Positions 1 to 7,117 of a DNA stretch of 16,925 bases are shown piece after piece. This DNA is from an uncultured Candidatus Saccharibacteria bacterium. GTDB taxonomy: Bacteria; Patescibacteriota; Saccharimonadia; Saccharimonadales; Saccharimonadaceae. The first letter of the stretch is position 1, and the number at the start of each line of letters is the position of its first letter. Position numbers and translations under genes: made by a program. The stretch spans positions 1-16,925 of the forward strand of contig CAMZGF010000010.1 in the NCBI GenBank assembly GCA_947306315.1, in the 5' to 3' direction. The notes under the pieces were generated by a model, which was given only the letters and a program-made list of their open reading frames with translations, searched no databases and had not been told where the DNA came from.

Positions 1-1244
1 TGTTAGATATTAGCTTTATTAGAGAAAATACTGAACTCGTTGAAAAATCAGCTAAAGAAAAAGGCTACAAAAACGTCAACATTAAAGAGCTCTTAGAGCT
101 TGATGACGAGAGAAAAGAAGCTCTTAAAGTCGTTGAAGACTTCAGAAAAGAGCGCAATGAAACCGCAGCAAAAATGAAAGGCGGCAAACCTTCAGATGAC
201 CTCATCAAAAAAGGTAAGGAAATCAAAGAAAAGCTCGCAAGTGAAGAAAAAATCCTCGAAGAAGCTGAAGCTAAGCTTAAAGACGGACTCAAAGCCGTTC
301 CAAACATCATTTTCGAAGATGTTCCACTCGGTCCTGAAGAAAACTCAGTCGAGGTCAAAAAATGGGGCGAACCAAAAGCTAAGGGTGTCGACCACCTCGA
401 CTTCGCTACTTCACGTGACTGGGTAGATTTTGAACGTGGCGCAAAAGTTGCTGGCGCTAAATTCTACTACACAAAGGGTGATCTCGCACTCCTTGAAAAT
501 GCTCTTCTTCAATTCGGTCTTAAGAAAGTTGTCGAGCATGGATTCACATTCATGTATGTCCCAGACATGGTTTCAAGCCGCGTTCTCGAAGGTTGTGGTT
601 TCAACCCACGCACCTCAGACCAATCTGATGAGTATTACATCGAAGGCGAAGACCTCGCTATGATCGCAACCGCAGAAATGCCACTTACCGGCTATCATAT
701 GGACGAAATCCTCGACGAAAAGGATCTTCCAAAGTTCTATGCTGGCTACTCTGCATGTTTCAGAAAAGAAGCTGGTGCATACGGCAAATACACTCGTGGC
801 CTCTTCCGTGTCCACCAATTCAATAAACTTGAGATGTATTGTTTCTGTCTCCCAGAACAATCCAAAGAAATCCACGAAAAAATCCTCGCTATCGAAGAGG
901 AAATCTGGCAAGAGCTCGGCATCCCATATCACATCATCAACATTGCTGCTGGCGACCTTGGTGCACCTGCTGCAAAGAAGTATGATCTCGAGTATTGGAG
1001 CCCCGTTAACCAAAAATACCAAGAACTTACTTCATGTTCTAACTGTACAGATTTCCAAGCTCGCTCAGTTAATTGCCGTGTCCGCAGAAAAGACGGTTCA
1101 ATTGAATTTGTACACACTTTAAACGGTACCGCAATCTCACTTGCACGTACTATGGTTGCAGTTCTTGAAAACTACGCAAACGAAGACGGAACCTTCACCG
1201 TTCCTGAAGCGCTTAAGCCATATCTCGGCAAAGACGTGCTATAA
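1..1244 (+). CDS. serS: Seryl-tRNA synthetase (5' edge-truncated by one base)
   Basis: Charges tRNA-Ser with serine using ATP in the cytoplasm. The frame is open from base 1: bases 1-2 (TG) are the end of the start codon, followed by LDISFIRENTELVEKSAKEK, the usual SerRS N-terminus (MLDxxxIR). Only the first base of the start codon is therefore missing, and the protein is about 414 residues, close to the family norm of roughly 420-430. The first ~110 residues form the lysine/glutamate-rich coiled-coil arm that grips the long variable arm of tRNA-Ser. The class II catalytic core follows, with the serine-binding TAE at about 224-226, motif 2 (FRKEAG...GLFRVHQF) from about 254 and motif 3 (NGTAISLAR) at about 375-383. 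Its stop codon TAA lies inside the -10 box for hpf. An internal ATG at 174 would remove half of the coiled coil and is not the start. Confidence 0.96.
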   Translation, partial: LDISFIRENTELVEKSAKEKGYKNVNIKELLELDDERKEALKVVEDFRKERNETAAKMKGGKPSDDLIKKGKEIKEKLASEEKILEEAEAKLKDGLKAVPNIIFEDVPLGPEENSVEVKKWGEPKAKGVDHLDFATSRDWVDFERGAKVAGAKFYYTKGDLALLENALLQFGLKKVVEHGFTFMYVPDMVSSRVLEGCGFNPRTSDQSDEYYIEGEDLAMIATAEMPLTGYHMDEILDEKDLPKFYAGYSACFRKEAGAYGKYTRGLFRVHQFNKLEMYCFCLPEQSKEIHEKILAIEEEIWQELGIPYHIINIAAGDLGAPAAKKYDLEYWSPVNQKYQELTSCSNCTDFQARSVNCRVRRKDGSIEFVHTLNGTAISLARTMVAVLENYANEDGTFTVPEALKPYLGKDVL

Positions 1245-1245
1245 T
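1237..1245 (+). promoter_or_regulatory. Extended -10 promoter for hpf, overlapping the serS stop
   Basis: TGCTATAAT is a perfect extended -10 element (TGn followed by TATAAT at 1240-1245). It contains the serS stop codon TAA (1242-1244). No -35 match is seen at 16-18 bp spacing. Transcription would start near 1252, giving a leader of about 12 nt that holds the Shine-Dalgarno AAGGAG (1254-1259) before ATG 1264. Confidence 0.6.
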
Positions 1246-1263
1246 TAGAGTATAAGGAGTTAT

Positions 1264-1623
1264 ATGATTGAAAAAATAGATATTAGTGGCAGCAATTATA
1301 AGCCAGAAGAAAGCTTTAAAAAATACACCACAAAACGCATCGGAAAACTCGATCGCTATCTCCCTCGTGGTAACAAAAAAGATGTTGTCGCAAAAATCGT
1401 CGTTACAGAAGTAAACCGTGCCCATGGCAATAAATACGAAATTTCTGCAAATCTTGAAATTCCTGGCGGCAAAGTTATCTCTGCAAAAGACGAATGTTCG
1501 AATGTTTTTGCTGGAATTGACATTCTTGAAGCGAAATTAAACGGCCAAATCCGTCGCTTCAAAATTGAATCAAACCCACATTTACGTAAAAATCCACTTA
1601 ATATTTTTAGACGTAAAAAATAG
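1264..1623 (+). CDS. hpf: Ribosome hibernation promoting factor, short HPF/RaiA type
   Basis: A 119-residue protein of the HPF/RaiA (YfiA) family. Members bind the 30S decoding centre, block mRNA and tRNA, and park ribosomes in an inactive form under slow growth or starvation. The family pattern is visible: an N-terminal strand (KIDISGSNYKP), a helix ending in KRIGKLDRYLP, a strand pair with VVAKIVVTEV and EISANLEIPGGKVISAKDE, and the second helix AGIDILEAKLNGQIRRFK. The long-form C-terminal dimerisation domain is absent, so it is the short type, with a basic tail ending NIFRRKK. Start ATG has AAGGAG 4 nt upstream. It lies 19 bp after serS and 81 bp before secA; the hpf-secA order is shared with Firmicutes. 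Confidence 0.9.
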   Translation: MIEKIDISGSNYKPEESFKKYTTKRIGKLDRYLPRGNKKDVVAKIVVTEVNRAHGNKYEISANLEIPGGKVISAKDECSNVFAGIDILEAKLNGQIRRFKIESNPHLRKNPLNIFRRKK

Positions 1624-1631
1624 GCGCTTCT

Positions 1632-1647
1632 CTCTTTATTTAAAGAG
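1632..1647. repeat. Inverted repeat upstream of secA
   Basis: CTCTTTA-TT-TAAAGAG is a 7-bp inverted repeat with a 2-nt centre in the hpf-secA gap. No T-run follows, so it is not a normal intrinsic terminator. It covers the place where a -35 box would sit for the secA -10 (1658-1663), so it could be an operator; this is inference. AT-rich palindromes of this size can also occur by chance. Confidence 0.35.
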
Positions 1648-1654
1648 TATACTG

Positions 1655-1663
1655 TGCTAGAAT
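1655..1663 (+). promoter_or_regulatory. Extended -10 promoter for secA
   Basis: TGCTAGAAT reads as an extended -10 (TGn plus TAGAAT, 5 of 6 consensus bases). No convincing -35 is seen. The implied start near 1670 gives a leader of about 35 nt containing GGAGG (1689-1693) upstream of the chosen secA start at 1705. Confidence 0.5.
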
Positions 1664-1704
1664 AAAATATATATTATTATCCTGATATGGAGGTTTTGAC
1701 TGCG

Positions 1705-4488
1705 ATGTCGAAAAAAGAGAAGAGAATAAAAGAGAAAAAGCCAACTGACAAACTAGCTGATAAAACTTTGATGACAAAAATTCTTCAAGGTATTTTCGGA
1801 GATGCTCAGAAAAAGACTTTAGTACGCTATGCTAAAAAAGCTGAAGAAATCAATAAACTTGAAGATAAATACAAGAAAATGTCAGACAAGGAATTGGCTG
1901 ATCAGACAAACATTCTTCGTAAAAGACTAGAAAAGCTCACAAAAACTGAGCAGAAAAAAGCCGTCGCAGAAAAAGTTAAGTCAAAAAAGACCAAAAAATC
2001 TCCTAAAACTCTTCTAAAGAAACCTGAGAGCAAGGCTCTCGATGAAATTCTTGCTGACGCATTCGCAGTTGTCCGTGAGGCAACAAACCGCAAGTTAAAG
2101 ATGCGCCACTTCGATGTCCAGCTCATCGGTGGTATCGCCCTCCACGAAGGAAACGTCGCAGAAATGAAGACCGGTGAAGGTAAAACTCTCGTCGCTCTTC
2201 TCCCAAGCTATCTTAACGCTCTCACCGGTAAAGGTGTACACGTTGTCACAGTTAACGACTATCTCGCACAACGTGATGCCGGTTGGAACGGCCCAGTATT
2301 TGACTTCCTCGGCATGAAAGTCGGTGTTATTATTGCAGAAGCAAGCTTTATCTACGATAAAAGCTACATTAATGAAGAACACGAAGACGAGCGCTTCCGC
2401 CATCTTAAACCATGCTCACGCAAAGAAGCATACGCAGCCGATGTTACCTATGGTACAAACAACGAATTTGGTTTCGACTACCTTCGTGACAATATGGTTA
2501 ACGAAGTTCAATATCTCCGCCAACGCGAACTAAATTATGCAATCGTAGATGAGGTCGACTCAATTCTTATCGATGAAGCCCGTACTCCGCTCATCATTTC
2601 AGCTCCAGCTGGTGATAATCCTGATTCATATTATCAATTTGCAAAAATCGCCGCAAAACTCGGCCCAGAAGACTATGTACATGACGAAAAACGTCGTTCA
2701 GTAACTCTTACTGACTCTGGTATTGATAAAGTTCAGAATATCCTTGGTATTGATAACCTTTACTCAAGCGAAAACACTCGTCTCGTCTATCATATGGACC
2801 AAGCTCTTCGTGCAGAAGTCGTCTTTAATCGCGACAAGGACTATGTTGTTACAAACTCTGGTGAAGTAATTATTGTTGACGAACACACTGGTCGTCTCAT
2901 GCACGGCCGCCGCTACAACGAGGGTCTCCATCAAGCAATCGAGGCAAAAGAAGGTGTTACTGTTAAGGAAGAGTCACAAACTCTCGCAACTATTTCATTC
3001 CAGAACTTCTTCCGCCTTTACAACAAGCTCTCTGGTATGACCGGTACTGCATTTACTGAAGCAGAAGAATTCCAACAGATTTATTCGCTCGACGTCATTC
3101 AAATTCCACCTAACCGCCCAATTGCACGTATCGATAAAGATGATCTCATCTATCGCACTGAAGATGGAAAACTTCGCGCTATTGTCGAAGAAGTTAAAAA
3201 ATATCACGAAAAAGGTCAACCAGTTCTTATTGGCTCCGCATCAATCGTCAAAAACGAAAAGATTGCCGAATATCTTGATAAAGCTGGCCTCCCATACGAA
3301 ATTTTGAACGCTAAAAACAACGAGCGTGAAGCTGCAATCGTAGCTAAAGCTGGCGAAAAAGGTGCAATCACTCTCGCAACCAACATGGCAGGTCGTGGTA
3401 CCGATATCAAGCTCGGCAAAGGCGTCAAAGAACTCGGTGGTCTCGTTGTTATCGGTTCTGAGCGTCATGATTCACGCCGCGTTGATAACCAGCTCCGTGG
3501 TCGCGGTGGTCGTCAAGGTGATCCTGGCACAACTCAATTCTTCGTCTCATGCGAAGATGATCTTATGCGTATCTTCCAAGGCGATCGTATTGCTATCCTA
3601 ATGCAACGTCTCGGTGTTAGCGAAGACATGCCAATCCAAAATCGCTCAGTCACAAAGACTCTTGAAGCTGCACAAAAACGTATTGAAGGCTTTAACTTCG
3701 ATTCACGTAAAAACGTTGTCCAATATGATAACGTCATTAACCGTCATCGTAAAGTCGTCTACATGATGCGCCGTAAGATTCTTGAAGGCGAAAATATTCA
3801 TACCGAGATTGAACGCCTCATGAAAGATGCAGCTGAAGACCTTACTATGCTTAGTTCGCGTGCAAACCCTAAATTTGCCGAGAATTTCAAAGCAGTCTTT
3901 GACTTTGACGACGACCTAATTAATGAAATCGGCAAAATCAGAAAAGAAACCGATCGTTCTAAACTCGCACTCACCGCAATCAAAGAAGCTTACGCAATGA
4001 AAGATTCTGAGATTGGTGAAGATGTCATGCGTAAAATCGAACGCGAAGTTTATCTCCAAGTACTCGATGGACTCTGGATGCAACACCTCGAAAATATGCA
4101 ACATCTCCGCGAAGGTATCCATTGGCGTTCAGTCGGCCAACGTGACCCACTCGTAGAATACCGCTCAGAGTCACAAAAACTCTTCGATGGCCTACAAAAG
4201 AATCTCCGCGAAATTGTTCTTCGTGAACTTTTAAAGATTACCGAACATGACGCCGCTGAAGCTGGCCTCACTGACGGTCAGGAATACGAATCTGAACTCA
4301 CAAAGATGGCAGAATCTTCAACCGAAAAAGGCGTCAACGAGATTTCAAAGGGCGTCAAGAACATGGATGATGAATTTAAATCTGATAAAACTGGCGGCAA
4401 GAATAAAGAAAAGAACGCAAAACGCAACGCTGCAAGAAAATCAAAGAAAAAACAACGCCAGAACAAGAAAAAAGGCAGTCGTCGCTAA
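1705..4488 (+). CDS. secA: Protein translocase ATPase SecA
   Basis: Motor ATPase that pushes unfolded preproteins through SecYEG at the inner face of the membrane. With start ATG 1705 it has 927 residues. The GGAGG at 1689-1693 lies inside the codons of an upstream in-frame ATG (1687), so 1705 (11-nt spacing) is the more credible start. Seen: Walker A MKTGEGKT (about 154-161), VTVNDYLAQRDA, YGTNNEFGFDYLRDNM, the DEVDSILIDEART box (about 282), GMTGTA, and the second motor-domain motif ATNMAGRGTDI. Oddities: a lysine-rich N-terminal extension, a lysine-rich insert of ~20-30 residues near 80-110, an extra acidic segment (about 214-240) before the YGTNNEF region, and a C-terminus ending in a polybasic run (KSKKKQRQNKKKGSRR) instead of the Cys-rich zinc-binding tail. 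The M16 gene follows after 12 bp. Confidence 0.97.
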   Translation: MSKKEKRIKEKKPTDKLADKTLMTKILQGIFGDAQKKTLVRYAKKAEEINKLEDKYKKMSDKELADQTNILRKRLEKLTKTEQKKAVAEKVKSKKTKKSPKTLLKKPESKALDEILADAFAVVREATNRKLKMRHFDVQLIGGIALHEGNVAEMKTGEGKTLVALLPSYLNALTGKGVHVVTVNDYLAQRDAGWNGPVFDFLGMKVGVIIAEASFIYDKSYINEEHEDERFRHLKPCSRKEAYAADVTYGTNNEFGFDYLRDNMVNEVQYLRQRELNYAIVDEVDSILIDEARTPLIISAPAGDNPDSYYQFAKIAAKLGPEDYVHDEKRRSVTLTDSGIDKVQNILGIDNLYSSENTRLVYHMDQALRAEVVFNRDKDYVVTNSGEVIIVDEHTGRLMHGRRYNEGLHQAIEAKEGVTVKEESQTLATISFQNFFRLYNKLSGMTGTAFTEAEEFQQIYSLDVIQIPPNRPIARIDKDDLIYRTEDGKLRAIVEEVKKYHEKGQPVLIGSASIVKNEKIAEYLDKAGLPYEILNAKNNEREAAIVAKAGEKGAITLATNMAGRGTDIKLGKGVKELGGLVVIGSERHDSRRVDNQLRGRGGRQGDPGTTQFFVSCEDDLMRIFQGDRIAILMQRLGVSEDMPIQNRSVTKTLEAAQKRIEGFNFDSRKNVVQYDNVINRHRKVVYMMRRKILEGENIHTEIERLMKDAAEDLTMLSSRANPKFAENFKAVFDFDDDLINEIGKIRKETDRSKLALTAIKEAYAMKDSEIGEDVMRKIEREVYLQVLDGLWMQHLENMQHLREGIHWRSVGQRDPLVEYRSESQKLFDGLQKNLREIVLRELLKITEHDAAEAGLTDGQEYESELTKMAESSTEKGVNEISKGVKNMDDEFKSDKTGGKNKEKNAKRNAARKSKKKQRQNKKKGSRR

Positions 4489-4500
4489 TTATCGTTTTCT

Positions 4501-5772
4501 ATGAAACATACTGTTGAGGAAGTCGAATTAAAAAACGGCGCAAAAGGTCTTCTTATTGATGTGCCAAACGCCTCTGTTATGAACACGAAAGTTCACTTCC
4601 GTGGCGGTATGCGCTACGCAAAAAGTCCAGACTATTACGAAATTGCACACGTCGTAGAACACCTCAGCTTCGGAGCAAACGCAAAATATAAAAGCGAAAA
4701 AGAATATGAAGCTGACTTTACAAAAAATGGCGCCTATCACAATGCATGGACATCTGATTTTTCAGTATGCTATGAAACTGAATGCGCTGACTTTGAATGG
4801 GACAGAATCCTCGATCTAAAACGCATCGCAATCACATCTCCAAAGTTCAATGAGGAAGAATTAAAGAGCGAAAAGGGGAATGTTCGTGCGGAATTAACTG
4901 GCTATATGAATGACTATTCACGCTTACTTTGGCCAAGATTACAAAGAGCAATCGGTGAAAACGTTCCGGATCTTCGCGAAAGATTGAATACACTCCAAAA
5001 TATTGAACTAAAAGATATTCGCGAACATTATCGTCGTACACATACCGCAAAAAACATGCGCTTTATTATTGCTGGACAAGTCAAGAAGCATAAAAAAGAA
5101 CTTGTTAAGATGCTTGAATCTTGGGAACTCAGAGAGGGTGAGAGATTCAATGCGCCAGTTGATGAACTCCATTCATCGCCATCAATTCTTATCCGTAGAA
5201 AAGATGCAAACAATCTCACTTTCGGCTTTTCACTTGTTACTCCACGTCGTTTAAATGTTTCCGAAACTGAAGCCATGAATGTCCTAAACCATATTCTAAA
5301 CGGTACAATGAGTTCGCGTATTTTTGGCGAAGCTCGCCGTCGCGGACTTGTTTATGGAATGGGTTCTGGACTTAGTCACAGCATTAACTATTCTAGTTGG
5401 GACTTTGACGGTGAAGTAAATGAAGACTCCGCAGAAGCACTTTTTGAATTAATCCAACGCGAAATGGTCCGAACTCTAAACGGCGAAATTGACGAAGAGG
5501 ATATTAACGCAGCAAAATCATACGCGCTTGGCCGTTATCAAATGGGTGCACAAACCGTAAATCAGATTTCAGATTTTTACGCTGGTGATTATTTCTCAAT
5601 CGGAGAAATCAACCATTACGATGACATTCCAAATATTATCAACAAAATCGACAAGGCAATAATCGTCGAACTCGCACGCGAATTTGCGGCTTCTGGAATC
5701 AGTGCCTTTGTCACTGTCGGCTCATGCGAGAAAACACTTATCAACTCCCTTGAAGATAGACTAAAATTCTAA
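4501..5772 (+). CDS. M16 family zinc metallopeptidase (pitrilysin/MPP-like)
   Basis: A 423-residue single M16 unit. The inverted zinc motif HxxEH is intact (HVVEH, residues 50-54, E53 catalytic), and the third ligand is probably E130 in GNVRAE, 76 residues after H54, close to the pitrilysin spacing. The second half contains the usual GLVYGMGSG stretch (about 284-292), after the RLNVSETEAMNVLNHIL helix. No signal peptide or membrane segment is seen, so it probably acts in the cytoplasm on peptides or small proteins. Many bacterial M16B enzymes pair an active and an inactive subunit; only one gene is present, so it may form a homodimer. It begins 12 bp after secA with no visible Shine-Dalgarno, which suggests translational coupling to secA. 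The substrate is unknown. Confidence 0.88.
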   Translation: MKHTVEEVELKNGAKGLLIDVPNASVMNTKVHFRGGMRYAKSPDYYEIAHVVEHLSFGANAKYKSEKEYEADFTKNGAYHNAWTSDFSVCYETECADFEWDRILDLKRIAITSPKFNEEELKSEKGNVRAELTGYMNDYSRLLWPRLQRAIGENVPDLRERLNTLQNIELKDIREHYRRTHTAKNMRFIIAGQVKKHKKELVKMLESWELREGERFNAPVDELHSSPSILIRRKDANNLTFGFSLVTPRRLNVSETEAMNVLNHILNGTMSSRIFGEARRRGLVYGMGSGLSHSINYSSWDFDGEVNEDSAEALFELIQREMVRTLNGEIDEEDINAAKSYALGRYQMGAQTVNQISDFYAGDYFSIGEINHYDDIPNIINKIDKAIIVELAREFAASGISAFVTVGSCEKTLINSLEDRLKF

Positions 5773-5778
5773 CATAAG

Positions 5779-5787
5779 TGGTATAAT
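5779..5787 (+). promoter_or_regulatory. Extended -10 promoter for murD-murL
   Basis: TGGTATAAT is a perfect extended -10 six bases after the M16 stop. No -35 match is seen at normal spacing. The short leader holds AGGAGA (5794-5799), 5 nt before ATG 5805. It likely drives murD and the tightly linked murL. Confidence 0.6.
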
Positions 5788-5804
5788 ATACCTAGGAGAA
5801 TAAT

Positions 5805-7109
5805 ATGAATATTGCAGTTCTTGGCGGTGGCGTTGAAGGAAATGCCGTAAAAGATTATTTCGAAAAACACGGCGATTATGTCCAAATTTTTGACGGCTTT
5901 ACAGATAATGATGTTAAAACTTTTAACCTTAGCGACTACGATAAAGTTTTTCGTAGCCCATCAGTCCATCCACTCGATACTTCATGGACCTCGATGACAA
6001 AGTACTTCTTCGATAATTGTAAAGCAAAAATTATTGGCGTAACCGGTACAAAAGGCAAAGGCACCACATGCTCAATTATTACCAGTATTCTGAATGAAAT
6101 TATTAAAAATTCTGAATGGCCATCACGCAAAGTCCACCTTGTTGGTAATATTGGAAATCCAAGCATAAATGTGCTCGACGAAATCACCGAAGACGACATT
6201 GTTGTCTATGAGATGAGCAGCTTCCAGCTCTGGGATATGGAACAATCACCAAAAGTTGCGGTTGTACTTCGTATTGAACAAGACCATCTCGATCGCCATT
6301 ACAACCTTGAAGATTATCACCAAGCAAAAGCAAACATCGTCAGATATCAAAACGAAGATGATTTTTGTGTCTACTATAGCAACAACGAGAATAGTGTTCG
6401 CATCGCAAATCTCAGCAAAGGCAAAAAAGTTTCATACCCAATTGAACGTACCAAAAAAGTTCAAGAGATTCTTAATGGACTACAAGTTCCTGGCGAACAC
6501 AATGTCGAGAACACCGAAGCTGCATTACTTGCAGTTGCTTGTTTTATTAATAAAACACTTAACGAATTACTCGACGACGAAATAACATTTAATTGCATAA
6601 AAACCGGAATCCAAAATTTCAAAGGTCTTCCACATCGTCTCGAATTTGTCCGTGAGTTAAACGGCGTAAGATATTATGATGACAACTTTTCATCCGCTTA
6701 TCCTGCAACCGATGTTGCAATTAAAGCTTTCGAAAATGACCCAACTATTCTTATCGCTGGCGGAAAAGATCGTCACCTCGACTTATCAGAATATAAGAAT
6801 CGTCTTGAGACAGCAAAGAATCTCAAAAAAGTTCTTCTAATTGGTGAAATTAAAGAACAGCTATCTTCAAACGAAGATCCTGAAAAATTTGAACTATTTG
6901 AAACACTTGAAGATGCAGTTGTTCGCGCTAAAGAAGTGGCTGAGAAAATTGCCGAAGACACAAATTCAAACTACGATCTATGTCTTCCAGTTACAAACCC
7001 ACTTCATCCAGTGGTGCTCATGTCACCTGGCGCCGCAAGTTTCGACATGTTTAGAGACTTCAAAGACCGCGGAGAACAATATCAAAATCTAGTAAAAAAT
7101 TTAGAGTAG
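5805..7109 (+). CDS. murD: UDP-N-acetylmuramoyl-L-alanine--glutamate ligase (MurD; possibly MurD2-type, L-Glu)
   Basis: Cytoplasmic Mur ligase that adds glutamate to UDP-MurNAc-L-Ala, the second amino acid of the peptidoglycan stem. It has 434 residues, normal for MurD. Seen in order: an N-terminal Rossmann start (MNIAVLGGGVEGNAV), the P-loop GVTGTKGKGTT (about 78-88), NIGNPS, EMSSFQLW (about 136-143), DHLDRH and the probable carbamylated lysine K175 in YHQAK, GLPHRLEFV, and the C-terminal domain with AGGKDRHLDL (about 318) and SPGAASFDMF (about 407-416), which matches the glutamate-binding SPAxAS region of MurD. The murL-like gene begins 8 bp downstream, its Shine-Dalgarno overlapping this stop codon. 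That pairing suggests that the ligase adds L-Glu (MurD2) and MurL inverts it. The sequence alone cannot settle L- versus D-Glu. Confidence 0.92.
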   Translation: MNIAVLGGGVEGNAVKDYFEKHGDYVQIFDGFTDNDVKTFNLSDYDKVFRSPSVHPLDTSWTSMTKYFFDNCKAKIIGVTGTKGKGTTCSIITSILNEIIKNSEWPSRKVHLVGNIGNPSINVLDEITEDDIVVYEMSSFQLWDMEQSPKVAVVLRIEQDHLDRHYNLEDYHQAKANIVRYQNEDDFCVYYSNNENSVRIANLSKGKKVSYPIERTKKVQEILNGLQVPGEHNVENTEAALLAVACFINKTLNELLDDEITFNCIKTGIQNFKGLPHRLEFVRELNGVRYYDDNFSSAYPATDVAIKAFENDPTILIAGGKDRHLDLSEYKNRLETAKNLKKVLLIGEIKEQLSSNEDPEKFELFETLEDAVVRAKEVAEKIAEDTNSNYDLCLPVTNPLHPVVLMSPGAASFDMFRDFKDRGEQYQNLVKNLE

Positions 7110-7117
7110 GAGAAAAT

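Noticed and set aside
174..176. Internal ATG as the serS start
   Set aside because: The frame is open to base 1 and encodes the conserved SerRS N-terminus (LDISFIREN) upstream, so the true start is at the window edge.
615..1022. 135-codon minus-strand frame inside serS, and similar long antisense frames in secA, murL and ftsE
   Set aside because: They mirror the codon structure of well-supported plus-strand genes, lack ribosome binding sites, and encode Ser/Phe/Arg-rich sequences with no recognisable domain.
1632..1647. Intrinsic terminator between hpf and secA
   Set aside because: The stem is A/T-rich and no T-run follows, so it was kept only as an inverted repeat.
1687..1704. Upstream ATG as the secA start
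   Set aside because: The GGAGG that would serve as ribosome binding site lies within its own first codons, and nothing suitable lies upstream. ATG 1705 fits better, although its 11-nt spacing is somewhat long.
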